From Thiofilum flexile DSM 14609 (GTDB lineage: Bacteria; Pseudomonadota; Gammaproteobacteria; Thiotrichales; Thiotrichaceae), in NCBI RefSeq assembly GCF_000380185.1, contig NZ_KB904816.1, positions 1-64,000 of the forward strand: a DNA stretch of 64,000 bases, written 5' to 3'. The translations under genes and the position numbers were made by a program. Below are positions 45,824 through 55,900 of this stretch, in pieces. Positions within the stretch are counted from its first letter, which is position 1. Each line of letters starts with the position of its first letter. A model generated the notes under the pieces. The model worked only from the letters and a program-made list of their open reading frames with translations. It had not been told where the DNA came from and did no database searches.

Positions 45824-46902
45824 CCGAAATTTATAATTTTGCTCCAGGCCCTGCGGTGATGCCGCGTGAGGTATTAGAACAAGCCCAAGCAGAAATGCTG
45901 GATTGGCGCGGTTCTGGTACTTCAGTGATGGAAATGAGTCACCGTGAAGCGAATTTCATGTCCATAGCCCATCAAGCCGAAGCCGATTTGCGTGAGCTGT
46001 TGACTATTCCCAATAACTACAAAGTATTGTTCTTGCAAGGGGGGGCGCATATGCAGTTTGCGATGATCCCGCTTAATCTCTTGCGTGGCAAGGACAGTAT
46101 GGATTATTTGGATACCGGAGATTGGTCAGCTAAAGCGCTCGAAGAGGCTAAACGTTTTGGTAAGGTCAATGTGGTAGCCTCCACTAAAGACACGGCTTAC
46201 ACCACGATTCCAGAGCAGAGTACATGGAAATGCAGTCCGAATGCGGCCTTTTTGCATTACACCAGTAATGAAACCATTCGGGGCGTACAGTTCAAGTCTA
46301 TTCCTGAGTTAGGCGATGTACCGTTAGTGGCAGATATGTCATCTGATATTTTATCTAAGCCCATTGATGTGAGTCGTTTTGGCTTGATCTATGCGGGGGC
46401 GCAGAAAAATATAGGTCCTGCGGGCATTACGGTGGTGATTGTACGTGAGGATTTAATTGGAAAGGCCGTCGCGAATACGCCCTCTATGCTGGACTATAAA
46501 GTCTATGCTGAGAGCGAGTCGATGTATAATACGCCGCCCACTTATGCGTGGTATCTAGCGGGTTTAGTCTTTAAGTGGTTAAAGCGCAAAGGCGGCCTAG
46601 CAGCGATGGCTGAGTTTAATGAGCTAAAAGCCAAAGTATTATATGACGCGATTGATGCCTCCAGCTTTTATCATTGTCCGGTGGATAAGCGTTATCGTTC
46701 GACCATGAATGTACCTTTTACCTTAGCGAATTCAGAATTAGATAAGGTATTTCTAGCCGAATCGGCTAAAGCAGGTTTAATGTCCCTGAAAGGGCATCGT
46801 GTGGTCGGGGGTATGCGGGCGAGTATTTATAATGCTATGTCGATTGAAGGCGTTAGTGCTCTAGCGCAATTTATGCGTGAGTTTGAACGTCAACATGGCT
46901 AA
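45820..46902 (+). CDS. serC: Phosphoserine aminotransferase
   Basis: 360 residues of the class V aminotransferase family: [48 protein letters not shown] and the PLP lysine in [12 protein letters not shown]. The end has [16 protein letters not shown]. It converts phosphohydroxypyruvate to phosphoserine, and also works in pyridoxine synthesis. It overlaps gyrA by four bases, the usual gammaproteobacterial order before pheA. The third armed repeat follows its stop. Confidence 0.96.
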   Translation: MTEIYNFAPGPAVMPREVLEQAQAEMLDWRGSGTSVMEMSHREANFMSIAHQAEADLRELLTIPNNYKVLFLQGGAHMQFAMIPLNLLRGKDSMDYLDTGDWSAKALEEAKRFGKVNVVASTKDTAYTTIPEQSTWKCSPNAAFLHYTSNETIRGVQFKSIPELGDVPLVADMSSDILSKPIDVSRFGLIYAGAQKNIGPAGITVVIVREDLIGKAVANTPSMLDYKVYAESESMYNTPPTYAWYLAGLVFKWLKRKGGLAAMAEFNELKAKVLYDAIDASSFYHCPVDKRYRSTMNVPFTLANSELDKVFLAESAKAGLMSLKGHRVVGGMRASIYNAMSIEGVSALAQFMREFERQHG

Positions 46903-46915
46903 CATGGCCTGAGAC

Positions 46916-47019
46916 AAAGTAAGCGGGTCTTTCTGCCGCAGTCGCTGTGAATACATCCTTGTACGCTACAAGGCGGCATCCCTGCCGCCAAGACTGCTCT
47001 AGAAAGACCCGCTTACTTT
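46916..47019 (+). repeat. Palindrome-armed intergenic repeat, copy 3
   Basis: Perfect 19-bp arms at 46916-46934 and 47001-47019 (AAAGTAAGCGGGTCTTTCT and its complement) enclose the same 66-base interior: 8 bases, the 53-base core (46943-46995), 5 bases. The core is identical to copy 1. The inner ends of the arms also share TTTCT/AGAAA with copy 1. It lies between serC and pheA on the same strand. The right arm is followed by T then CAG, so it may also act as a terminator. Confidence 0.95.
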
Positions 47020-47070
47020 TCAGAATACCTAAGCATTAAAGCCAACTAAGATGAGTTGAGGATTAGAGGA

Positions 47071-48165
47071 GTGAGCCAAGCGGTGAGTGCCGATTTATTA
47101 AGTTTGCGTGAGCGTATTGATGCCCTTGATACGCAATTGCTGGAATTATTGAATGAGCGGGCGCGTTGTGCTGAGGCCGTTGCCCACGCCAAACTAGCGA
47201 CCGATCCGGATGCCGTGTTTTATCGCCCTGAGCGCGAGGCACAGATTTTACGGCGTATGGTGTCACTCAATACCGGCCCCTTGCGTCATGAGCAAATTAC
47301 TCATTTATACCGAGAAATTATTTCAGCCTGCCTCTCCCTAGAAGAGTCCATGACTATTGCCTATCTAGGGCCTGAGGGGACATTTACGCAAGAGGCCACC
47401 CGCAAGCATTTTGGCAATACCATAGGCTTATTATCTTGTGATTCGATTGCCCAAGTATTCCGTGAGGTAGAGACCTATCGAGTACGCTATGGTGTAGTAC
47501 CGATTGAAAACTCTACCGAAGGCATTGTGTCGCATACCCTTGATGTATTGGTCAATTCACCGCTGAAGATTTGTGGCGAAGTGGTGTTACGCATTCATCA
47601 AAACTTATTGTGTAAAGACGCAACGAACTGGCAGCAAGTCACAAAGGTCTATTCGCATGCCCAGTCCTTAGCGCAATGCCGGTATTGGTTAGATAAAAAT
47701 CTGCCTCATGCTGAACGTATTGCCTGCAGTAGTAATGCTGAAGCGGCTCGCAAAGCCGCCTTAGAACCTCATGTCGCTGCTATTGGTAGTATACAAGCTG
47801 CGCCTCTTTATGGTTTAGACGTAGTACAAGCCTCGATTGAGGACAATACCAATAATACCACGCGCTTTTTAGTGGTCGGGCATCAAGAGGTAGGGCCGAG
47901 TGGTCAGGATAAAACCTCGCTCTTACTCTCCATGCCAAATCGTCCGGGATCACTGTATAACTTACTCAAGCCTTTTGCCGAGTTTGGTATTGATATGACC
48001 CGCATTGAGTCCCGCCCCGCACGGAGTAATAATTGGGAATATTTATTCTTCGTTGATATTCGTGGGCATGTGAAAGATACAGCGGTGCAACAAGCCTTAC
48101 AAACCTTACAAAATCAAGTAGACCTAGTGCGTGTACTAGGCTCATACCCTGTCGCGGTAATGTAA
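47071..48165 (+). CDS. pheA: Chorismate mutase/prephenate dehydratase
   Basis: The start is uncertain: GTG 47071 (VSQAVSADLLSL) and GTG 47083 are both possible, with GAGG motifs close by. The product of about 365 residues has an AroQ chorismate mutase domain (LLSLRERIDALDTQLLELLN, then RARCAEAVAHAK), a prephenate dehydratase domain from about 100 (TIAYLGPEGTFTQEA, PIENSTEGIVSHTLD, NTTRFLVVG) and a C-terminal ACT domain (TSLLLSMPNRPGSLYNLLKP, then ESRPARSNNWEYLFF) for phenylalanine feedback. It makes phenylpyruvate from chorismate. It is followed by hisC and tyrA. Confidence 0.94.
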   Translation: MSQAVSADLLSLRERIDALDTQLLELLNERARCAEAVAHAKLATDPDAVFYRPEREAQILRRMVSLNTGPLRHEQITHLYREIISACLSLEESMTIAYLGPEGTFTQEATRKHFGNTIGLLSCDSIAQVFREVETYRVRYGVVPIENSTEGIVSHTLDVLVNSPLKICGEVVLRIHQNLLCKDATNWQQVTKVYSHAQSLAQCRYWLDKNLPHAERIACSSNAEAARKAALEPHVAAIGSIQAAPLYGLDVVQASIEDNTNNTTRFLVVGHQEVGPSGQDKTSLLLSMPNRPGSLYNLLKPFAEFGIDMTRIESRPARSNNWEYLFFVDIRGHVKDTAVQQALQTLQNQVDLVRVLGSYPVAVM

Positions 48166-48168
48166 ACT

Positions 48169-49290
48169 ATGACTATTAATTTTCGTGAACAAGCCGTGTC
48201 CGGCGTACAAAAACTGCAACCTTATCAACCCGGTAAGCCGGTTGAAGAATTAGAGCGTGAGTTAGGGATTAGTAATATTATTAAGCTCGCCTCAAATGAA
48301 AACCCGCTGGGCATTAGTCCTAAAGCACTCGCTGCCCTACAAAAAGGCTTGAGCGAACTAGCAATCTATCCCGATGGGGCAGGCTTTAATCTCAAACAAG
48401 CGCTCGCGCGTAAGTTTGGGGTGAATACGAATCAGATTACGCTCGGCAATGGTTCGAATGATATTTTGGAATTGATTACCCGCGCTTATTTAGATCCGAA
48501 TCGCGGTGTGGTGATGTCTGAACATGCCTTTGCGGTGTATTACATTAGTTCGCAAGCGGTGGGAGCGCAATTACAAATTGCCCAAGCGAATCCGAGTGAT
48601 GCGGCAATGCCCTATGGTCATAATCTAGACAATATGCTCCACGCTATTCAGGATAATACCGCCGTATTGTTTCTAGCGAATCCAAATAATCCGACCGGAA
48701 CCTGGTTTAAGAGTGAAGAGCTATATCACTTCTTAAAACAAGTCCCTGAGCGAGTCGTGGTGGTCTTAGATGAAGCTTATACCGAATATGTAACGGATAC
48801 GGATTTCCCAGATGCTTTGCCGTGGTTGAAGGAATTTCCGAATTTAATCATCACCCGTACCTTTTCAAAGATTTATGGCATGGCGGCCTTACGGGTAGGG
48901 TATGCCCTGTCTAGTCCTGATATTGCCGATATGCTGAATCGGGTACGCCAACCGTTTAATGTGAACTCACTCGCACTCTTAGCGGCTGAGGCTGCTTTAG
49001 GTGATGATGAGCATTTACAACGCAGTAAAGATACAAATACAGCCGGTTTAAAGCAGTGGCAAGCCGCGTGTGCTAAGCAGGGCTGGGAGTATGTACCGAC
49101 ACAAGGTAATTTTATTACCATTAACTGCGAGCGTAGTGGGGTGGAGGTATTCAATGCTTTATTACGCGAGGGGGTGATTGTGCGCCCTATTGCGAATTAT
49201 GGCATGCCTAACTATGTGCGTATCACGGTGGGTACACCGGAGCAAAACGAGCGCTGTATTGCAGCATTGGCAAAGGTACTTAAAGCATGA
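48169..49290 (+). CDS. hisC: Histidinol-phosphate/aromatic aminotransferase
   Basis: 373 residues, PLP fold type I: LASNENPLGISPKALAAL, GNGSNDILELITRAY, FLANPNNPTGTWF, VVLDEAYTEY and the PLP lysine in TRTFSKIYGMAALRVGY. The family transaminates histidinol phosphate, and the copy placed between pheA and tyrA usually acts on phenylpyruvate and hydroxyphenylpyruvate. That role is an inference from position. The stop overlaps the tyrA start by four bases. Confidence 0.92.
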   Translation: MTINFREQAVSGVQKLQPYQPGKPVEELERELGISNIIKLASNENPLGISPKALAALQKGLSELAIYPDGAGFNLKQALARKFGVNTNQITLGNGSNDILELITRAYLDPNRGVVMSEHAFAVYYISSQAVGAQLQIAQANPSDAAMPYGHNLDNMLHAIQDNTAVLFLANPNNPTGTWFKSEELYHFLKQVPERVVVVLDEAYTEYVTDTDFPDALPWLKEFPNLIITRTFSKIYGMAALRVGYALSSPDIADMLNRVRQPFNVNSLALLAAEAALGDDEHLQRSKDTNTAGLKQWQAACAKQGWEYVPTQGNFITINCERSGVEVFNALLREGVIVRPIANYGMPNYVRITVGTPEQNERCIAALAKVLKA

Positions 49291-50159
49291 TTCAGCGCTT
49301 AGTAATCGCAGGTGTAGGGCTAATCGGCGGTTCACTAGCGCTAGCCTTAAAAGCTAAACAATATTGCCATGAGATTGTTGGGTTTGGGCGTGATGAGGCT
49401 TCATTGTGCCATGCCTATGAGTTGGGGGTGATTGATCGTTTTAGTACCAGCGCTGAGGAAGCCTTAGCGGGTGCTGAAGTGGTCTTATTAGCGGTTCCGA
49501 TGCAGGCTATGTTGCCGGTATTAAACAGTATGCAACCCTATTTACCCGAACACGCGATTCTGACTGATGCCGGTAGCACTAAGCAAAGTGTGATTCATGA
49601 GGTTGAGCAGGTATTTGGGCCAAACTTTTCCCGTTTTGTGCCCGGGCATCCGATTGCGGGGCGGGAAAAGAGTGGGGTAGCTGCGGCACTGCCTGATCTC
49701 TATGAGGGGCGGCGCGTGATTTTAACCCCTACCCCTAGTACCGATGCTCAAGCGCTGCAAACCATTGCAACCATGTGGCAGGTCGCCGGTGGGCGGGTGG
49801 AGTATATGACACCGGCTTTGCATGATCAGGTATTAGCCGCGACAAGTCACTTACCACATGTATTAGCCTTTGCCTTGGTTGATACCTTACTGAAGCTTCC
49901 TGATCATGATGACATTTTACGTTATGCGGGCGGAGGGTTTAGGGATTCCACCCGTATTGCTTCGAGTGATCCGACGATGTGGCGCGATATTTGTCTGACC
50001 AATACGGGGGCGATTGTAGAAGTGGTGGAGGCCCTGCGCGAAAATCTAGCCGAATTTATCACCATGATGCAGCAGCAAGATGGTGAAGGTTTGCATAATC
50101 GCATGGCAACCGTTAAACAAGCGCGGGATGCGTATATGTCTAAATATGATGCAAGATAA
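49287..50159 (+). CDS. tyrA: Prephenate dehydrogenase
   Basis: 290 residues: Rossmann loop VIAGVGLIGGSLALALKAK, then the alternating domain with LTDAGSTKQSVIHEV, FVPGHPIAGREKSGVAAA and the histidines in HDQVLAATSHLPHVLAFALV. No ACT domain or chorismate mutase is fused. It converts prephenate to hydroxyphenylpyruvate. In many gammaproteobacteria the next gene is aroA, but here the run ends and unrelated sequence begins. Confidence 0.94.
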   Translation: MIQRLVIAGVGLIGGSLALALKAKQYCHEIVGFGRDEASLCHAYELGVIDRFSTSAEEALAGAEVVLLAVPMQAMLPVLNSMQPYLPEHAILTDAGSTKQSVIHEVEQVFGPNFSRFVPGHPIAGREKSGVAAALPDLYEGRRVILTPTPSTDAQALQTIATMWQVAGGRVEYMTPALHDQVLAATSHLPHVLAFALVDTLLKLPDHDDILRYAGGGFRDSTRIASSDPTMWRDICLTNTGAIVEVVEALRENLAEFITMMQQQDGEGLHNRMATVKQARDAYMSKYDAR

Positions 50160-50459
50160 TAATAAATAATAGGGGTAATTAATAAGGAGGATGAGGCTAT
50201 AATTTTAATTTTAAATAAGCCAATTTACGTTTGTCGACGATAAAAAAAGGGTGGTATATGTATAATGTATTAGTTTTTTATAGAGGATTTACGGCTCTTC
50301 AGGATCTTCCGTGGTGAGAACCTTTCTCATTATTCTGTTGGATAATTCTGCTTAACGAAATCAACAAGTTGAGATGTTCAGTCTGCTAAATTTCGCTCTT
50401 AATATGATTAAAAATTCAGCATTACCACGGGAAATCCCAAAGAGCCGGATTTACCTCTA

Positions 50460-51398
50460 TTGTTAAGGGTTTTGAGGGGCTTGGGGGTAAATGTAGAAAA
50501 TTTAAATGATTACCCTGATTTGGAAGAAATTAAAAAAATAAAAAATTTAAAATTAGCGCTCTTTAATATGTATCATATTGTTAAAAGACCTTTTTTATTT
50601 TTTAAGGTGAAAAAATACTTACAAAGTATTAACTGCCCTGTGATAGTTTGGAATAGAGATGGCTCCTCTAATATGGGAATGAAAGTGTGGAGGCAGTTTA
50701 TTTTGAAACACGCCCCTCTTTTTGATCTATATGCCTCTCATACTTTACAGGATTTAGGAGCGCTTAGAGAAAAAGTTCTCTATTTGCCAAATGCAGCCGT
50801 TATAGATGATTATTATCCAAGCCCAGCATTAAAACAGCACTATCAGTATGATGTCGCCTTTATAGGTAATATGAATGCTAATAAATATCCTGAAGTGAAA
50901 AAAAGAGTTAGTTTCTTAAATCAATTAGCTATTAATCTAAAAGCACTGAATATTAACTATTATTTCGTTGGTCAGGAGGCAAGTTTAGAGCAACAACGCC
51001 ATATTATTCAACAGTCTAGGATTAATCTTCAGTATCATGCAGGTTGTGATACACGCTTTCGAGACAAAACTCGATTTGAGCGCAGTTGGGGTCTACCTGA
51101 GAGATGTTATGGTATACCAGCCTGTGGTGGTTTTTTACTGAGTGATGAGCGAAAACATGGTAGTGATGATTTTGGGGAAGACTGGTGTTTTTTTGAGGAT
51201 AGTCAAGAAGATTGTATAAATAAAATCCAATACTATCTAAATAATTTTGATTTAACTAGAGCCATTGCTGAAAGACAACAGCAGCGAGTATTAGAGCAAC
51301 ATACCTATCAACATAGAGCTTTACAGTTACTTCATTATGCTGAGGAATGGCAACGGCAATCTACTAAATCCCAACAGATACAGTTAACTCCTATCTAA
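50460..51398 (+). CDS. Glycosyltransferase, N-terminus apparently damaged
   Basis: The open frame runs from a stop at 50409 to 51398, and its first start is a TTG at 50460 without a ribosome site. The upstream codons in this frame (GNPKEPDLPLLLRVLRG) already look like protein. An ATG at 50258 behind AAAGGG reads MYNVLVFYRGFTALQDLPW in another frame and stops. The coding part has the GT-B glycosyltransferase family 1 type end: YLPNAAVIDDYYPS, DVAFIGNMNANKYPEVKKR and ERCYGIPACGGFLLSDERKHG followed by FFEDSQEDCINKIQYY. It resembles CgeB-like maturation proteins. It probably is a damaged or recently broken gene. Confidence 0.6.
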   Translation: MLRVLRGLGVNVENLNDYPDLEEIKKIKNLKLALFNMYHIVKRPFLFFKVKKYLQSINCPVIVWNRDGSSNMGMKVWRQFILKHAPLFDLYASHTLQDLGALREKVLYLPNAAVIDDYYPSPALKQHYQYDVAFIGNMNANKYPEVKKRVSFLNQLAINLKALNINYYFVGQEASLEQQRHIIQQSRINLQYHAGCDTRFRDKTRFERSWGLPERCYGIPACGGFLLSDERKHGSDDFGEDWCFFEDSQEDCINKIQYYLNNFDLTRAIAERQQQRVLEQHTYQHRALQLLHYAEEWQRQSTKSQQIQLTPI

Positions 51399-51439
51399 AA
51401 TGTTTAATATACTGTAAATAGATGGGATGGCTATAGTAA

Positions 51440-51913
51440 CTATATTATGGATTTTTCCAGTAAAAAATTGATAACGGTACGGATACGCCCCGCTTTTTGG
51501 CTATTTTGTAGATAGTAAAGATAGACCCCTGGATAGTTGCGCCAGTAAGGTTCTAGTACGGGGATAAAGCTGTCTCGATCCGGTAAGCGGGCATGTACGG
51601 GCACAAAGAGTCGCCCAATACCCAGATGCTGGCGCACCCCATCGGCAATGACTTCAATATCATTGGTAATAATGCTGTGCGGCATTTGTACCGTGAGTTC
51701 CTCCCCCTGATTATTCAAGATCAGAGGTAAAATGCGTTTAGCAGTAATAAAACGATAGCCAATAAGACGATGCTGTGACAGCTCTTCAGGGGATTGTGGC
51801 AGACCGTAACGTTCCACATAGCCTGCGGATACATAGAGTCCTTCCTTAAAGGGGGCTAGTAATTGGCGAGCGACCCTGTTTTCCTGCAAATGATCACCAA
51901 AACGAATGTCACA
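51440..51913 (-). pseudogene. C-terminal remnant of a LysR regulator
   Basis: The frame reads CDIRFGDHLQENRVARQLLA, then YVSAGYVERYGLPQSPEELS, GYRFITAKRILPLIL, IITNDIEVIADGVRQHLGIG and a normal C-terminal end, which match the LysR substrate-binding domain. The helix-turn-helix half is missing: to the right of 51913 the frame runs into unrelated hydrolase sequence on the other strand. It lacks a DNA-binding domain, so it cannot regulate. Confidence 0.8.
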
Positions 51914-52018
51914 AGATGCGTATGAGGTTGCCGCCGAACCCAAAAAGCTAGTTATTGTCCCTGATGCGAATTATGTGGATCTCTATGATCGTATGGACAA
52001 AATTCCATTTGATACGAT
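51909..52018 (+). pseudogene. C-terminal fragment of an alpha/beta-hydrolase
   Basis: Translation gives SQDAYEVAAEPKKLVIVPDA then NYVDLYDRMDKIPFDT. This is the histidine-side end (DLYDR..KIPF) of a family of small alpha/beta-hydrolases, in which H usually precedes VDLYD; here it is replaced by N and Y, which removes the catalytic histidine. About 35 residues remain, joined to the cyclophilin-like fragment at 52016. Confidence 0.6.
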
Positions 52019-52186
52019 CATGACATCATGCTGTATGGTGCGGATTGTCTGGTTATTTTTTATAAAGATTTCCCGACAAGTTATACCTATACCCGCCTAG
52101 CTCGTATCGAAAACCCTGCTGAATTAGTGGCGGCATTAGGTAAAACAGATGTAACCATCACTTTTCAGTTAAGTAACGAGCTATAG
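52016..52186 (+). pseudogene. C-terminal fragment of a cyclophilin-like fold protein
   Basis: A frame of 56 codons reads DHDIMLYGADCLVIFYKDFP then SYTYTRLARIENPAELVAAL and ends VTITFQLSNEL. This matches the last half of cyclophilin-like fold proteins (PF18050 type, normally about 120 residues). No start or N-terminal half is present. The frame differs from the hydrolase fragment and joins it without gap, so it formed by deletion. Confidence 0.6.
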
Positions 52187-52198
52187 TTTGAATAGTAG

Positions 52199-52939
52199 TC
52201 ATAGCGACTCACAGCTCAAGCGATTCAAATGCGCACTCAATGAAAACCCTAATGCTTTAGATAGCTCATGTGCTTTTTGTTTTAAGGTTTGATGCGTATC
52301 GGTATTAGGTACTCGTCCGGCAATAATAATCCAATTATGGCTGGAGGTATGTGTGGTTCTAATATCAGAAAAATAGGGCTTGAGGTCGTCTAATAAAGAC
52401 GTATCATTTTGATGTTCCATCCACGCATTAATCACGAGCCAGCCATCTAGCTTTAATTGTTTAACACAATTCTCAATAAAGGTCGCGTGAAATTGCCCTT
52501 GATCAGCCCCTTGAGCTTGATATAAATCGGTAAAAATAATATCGACTTTACGCTCTACGCCCGTTTGCAGCCAATTATTCGCCTCGGCCTGAATAATCTG
52601 CATTCGTTTACCATAGGGTAGGTAAAAATATTTAGTGGCTAATTCAATCACGCTTGAGCGTAATTCTACCGCAGTAATGTGTACCCCTTTTAATTGATAA
52701 TGCAAAGCCGTTGCCAAACATCCACCGCCTAACCCTAATAATAAAACACGAGCAGGTGTTTTAAATAATAAGACTAATAACATCGCCTGTGCATATTCAT
52801 GCTGTAGCCAATGCGGTTGATGTTTTAATAAACGACTTTGCTCGTCACCTGCACCAAAAGATAACACCCGATAAACACTATCATCTTTGACAGTTACTAC
52901 CCCCCATTCATCCGTGCGCGAGTCTAGGGTTTGCATCAT
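52199..52939 (-). CDS. Spermidine synthase-like methyltransferase-fold protein
   Basis: 246 residues with the spermidine synthase/Rossmann methyltransferase core: ARVLLLGLGGGCLATALHYQ (SAM loop), ITAVELRSSVIELATKYFYL (acidic end of strand two) and VDIIFTDLYQAQG. The N-terminal beta domain typical of SpeE is reduced (about 45 residues). The proton-acceptor aspartate of the Y/DxxD loop is present as TDLYQ, but the usual GG-D-G and D-x-PGP patterns are incomplete, so the aminopropyl activity is uncertain. It overlaps the preceding helicase stop by four bases. Confidence 0.75.
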   Translation of the reverse strand: MMQTLDSRTDEWGVVTVKDDSVYRVLSFGAGDEQSRLLKHQPHWLQHEYAQAMLLVLLFKTPARVLLLGLGGGCLATALHYQLKGVHITAVELRSSVIELATKYFYLPYGKRMQIIQAEANNWLQTGVERKVDIIFTDLYQAQGADQGQFHATFIENCVKQLKLDGWLVINAWMEHQNDTSLLDDLKPYFSDIRTTHTSSHNWIIIAGRVPNTDTHQTLKQKAHELSKALGFSLSAHLNRLSCESL

Positions 52940-55900
52940 TCACCTAAAGGCTTTAATAAATCGAGTAAATCGTCAGCGCTTAAATCATTACTTTCAGACT
53001 CTTTACCAGAATAAATACCATCTGCAAGGGCTTGTTTGCGTTGCTGTAAACGTAAAATCTTCTCCTCAACGGTTTCCTCAGTAATCAGCTTATACACGAA
53101 GACTGGCTTATCTTGCCCTAAGCGATAAGCGCGATCCGTGGCCTGATTTTCAGCCGCAGGATTCCACCACGGGTCATAGTGAATGACTGTATCGGCCGCC
53201 GTGAGATTTAATCCTGTACCGCCTGCTTTAAGGCTAATTAAAAATACGCTGGCATCGCCTTCTTGAAATTCATTAATGACCTCTTCACGTCTGCGGGTTT
53301 GTCCGGTGAGTTTAGTAAAACGAATATTGGCATTAACCAATTCCGTCTCAATTAAACTCAACATCGAGGTAAATTGGGAAAATAATAATACCTTGCGCCC
53401 TTCTTCAACCATTTCAGGTAATAAGGTCATCAATAGTTCAAGTTTAGCGGATTGAATAATGTTTTGTGCTTGCTCTAATTTAATTAAGCGCGGATCACAG
53501 CAAATTTGGCGTAATTTAAGTAGTGCATCCAAGAGCATAATATGGCTGCGAGCTAGACCTTTTTGATTGATTTCATCTCGCACCTTTTGATCCATCGCTA
53601 AACGCACAGTTTCATATAAGTCACGCTGTTTACCCTCTAAGGCGACCGTGCGTATAATCTCGGTTTTAGGCGGTAATTCACTAGCTACTAACGCTTTAGA
53701 GCGGCGTAACATAAAAGGCTGAATGCGTTGGCGTAATTGATGTTGTCGGGCTAAGTCTTGGTGTTTTTCAATAGGGGTACGGAATAAGCGCCCAAATTGA
53801 TCATGACTACCTAAAAAGCCCGGCATTAAAAAGTGGAATAATGACCATAATTCACTTAAATGGTTTTCCATCGGTGTGCCAGTTAAACACAGGCGATGCT
53901 GGGCTTTAAGGCTAAAAATCGCTTGGGAGGTTTTAGATTTAGCGTTTTTAATCGTTTGCGCTTCATCTAAAATCAAATAATGAAAATTATATTCAGCATA
54001 GAGAGCTTCATCGCGCACAATCAAAGGATAGGTGGTGAGAATCAGATCATAATTTTTTAAGGTTTCAAAATGCTGATGGCGCTCGCTACCGTGTAAGACT
54101 AATACCTTGAGCTGCGGGGTAAAACGCTCGGCCTCGCGTCGCCAATTACTCATTAAACTAGTCGGTGCCACAATGAGACTAGGTGGGGCATCGGGTAGGC
54201 GTTGTTGCTCTATTAATAAATGCGCGAGGGCTTGCAGGGTTTTGCCTAGCCCCATGTCATCGGCGAGAATGCCATTGAGTTGATACTCGCGCAGAAATTG
54301 TAACCAATTTAAGCCTTGCTGTTGATAAGGGCGTAAGGTGGCTTGCAATCCTTCTGGCGGAGGAACAGGGGTAATGCCTGAGAAGTCACTTAAGCGGGTG
54401 GCGAGTTGTTGAATCGCCTCCGCACCACTCCATTGCAGGAGGGGGCTATTGAGCAGTTCGCTAAAGGCGGCACTTTGCAGTTTATGCAGACGTAAACGCC
54501 CATCTGTACCTAAGGCATTGTAATCAAAGAGTTCAATTAGGGTGTCAAAGATAGTGATTAAGCGTTTAGATTCTAGTTTGACCCAGTGATAATCATGAAT
54601 AGGCACTAACAGATATGGCTCGTCTTGTAGCTTTTGTTTCAGTGCTAATGGATTTGGGCTTTGTTCTAGTAACTCAAGCAAAAGCGGCAATAAATCAATG
54701 CGTTGCCCATCAATCTCAAACCCCATACTGATATCAAACCAAGCATTATGAGGGGCGCTATCATGTACTTCAGCGCTCCAGTGCTCCACATTGTCAAAGC
54801 GCAAGACAAAGCTCTCATCAATGGTAAAGCGCCACGCGCCGGTCTGGGTGAGTTCAGGAATATGGACTTGCAGCAAGCGTTCCCACTGTGTGGCGGCCTG
54901 TTGTGGATTATCATGATTCATCACTAAGTCATATAGATCGAGTGACTCAAACCACGCATCCGGTAGGTCAAAACCTAGCTCAAATAAGGTATTCGTGAGT
55001 GCATCTTCGGCTGTTAGATGATGGTGAATCCGGTAGCGCTGCTGATCTTTATTAACAATGGTGATTTTAGCCATGGCCTCCGGCTGTACTAAGTGACCAC
55101 CATAATCAAAGCGTAAACTAGCGACATGTACCGTTTTATTGAGTTCGGGGAGCTGTACCGCGCGTAGTATGACATCGGCAATGGGTTCTTGAGCGGGCAC
55201 ATCAATAATATTGGATTGCACTTTGCTAGCTGGTAGCGGCACATCCCCTTGCGGAATGAGCTGGAGAATTTTTTGGCTCACCCGCTCGGCTTCTAAGTCT
55301 GGAATCGGGGGCGCTTTGAGTAGGTGTAATAACTGATTAATGCTGAGGGTAGGGTGCTCTAGTAAGCCATAGGTACTGTGTTGAGTATCAACATAAAAGA
55401 GCTGGTCTAACTGGAAAAAATCGGTAATTTCGGGTTCAACGACTAAGGTGATACGGGAGTTTTTACCGTTTTTAGTCCATTCCAAACGTGCGTGGCGGGG
55501 TGTACCACGCTTGAGTGGCGGATGATCCGTCGATTGCCAAAATAAGCGTTCGGTTTGAGTCATGAGATCAAGTGCTATTCGCCCTAATTGCCCCGTGAGT
55601 TCAATCGGTTGGGCTTGCACATGGTCGCGTGGCACAATCATTTGCAAAATATCACGATCCATTTCACTAAAGCGAAAACTAGGACGCGCCCAACGGCTTA
55701 ATAGGGTTGAGTATTCAATACGGTAATGTTGTCCATAACCCCCGCGTTTAAGTTGATTGGCACGGCGTGGCTCGACGGTGAGGCGGCGTTGTTTCGCGCC
55801 ATTGCTCAATAAATAAATAATATCGGAGGCAGAGAGTAAGCTTTCTTTTAAGTTAGGATCATCCTGAGGCGTCGTTTGTTCTAGATCATTAAGCCAGCGT

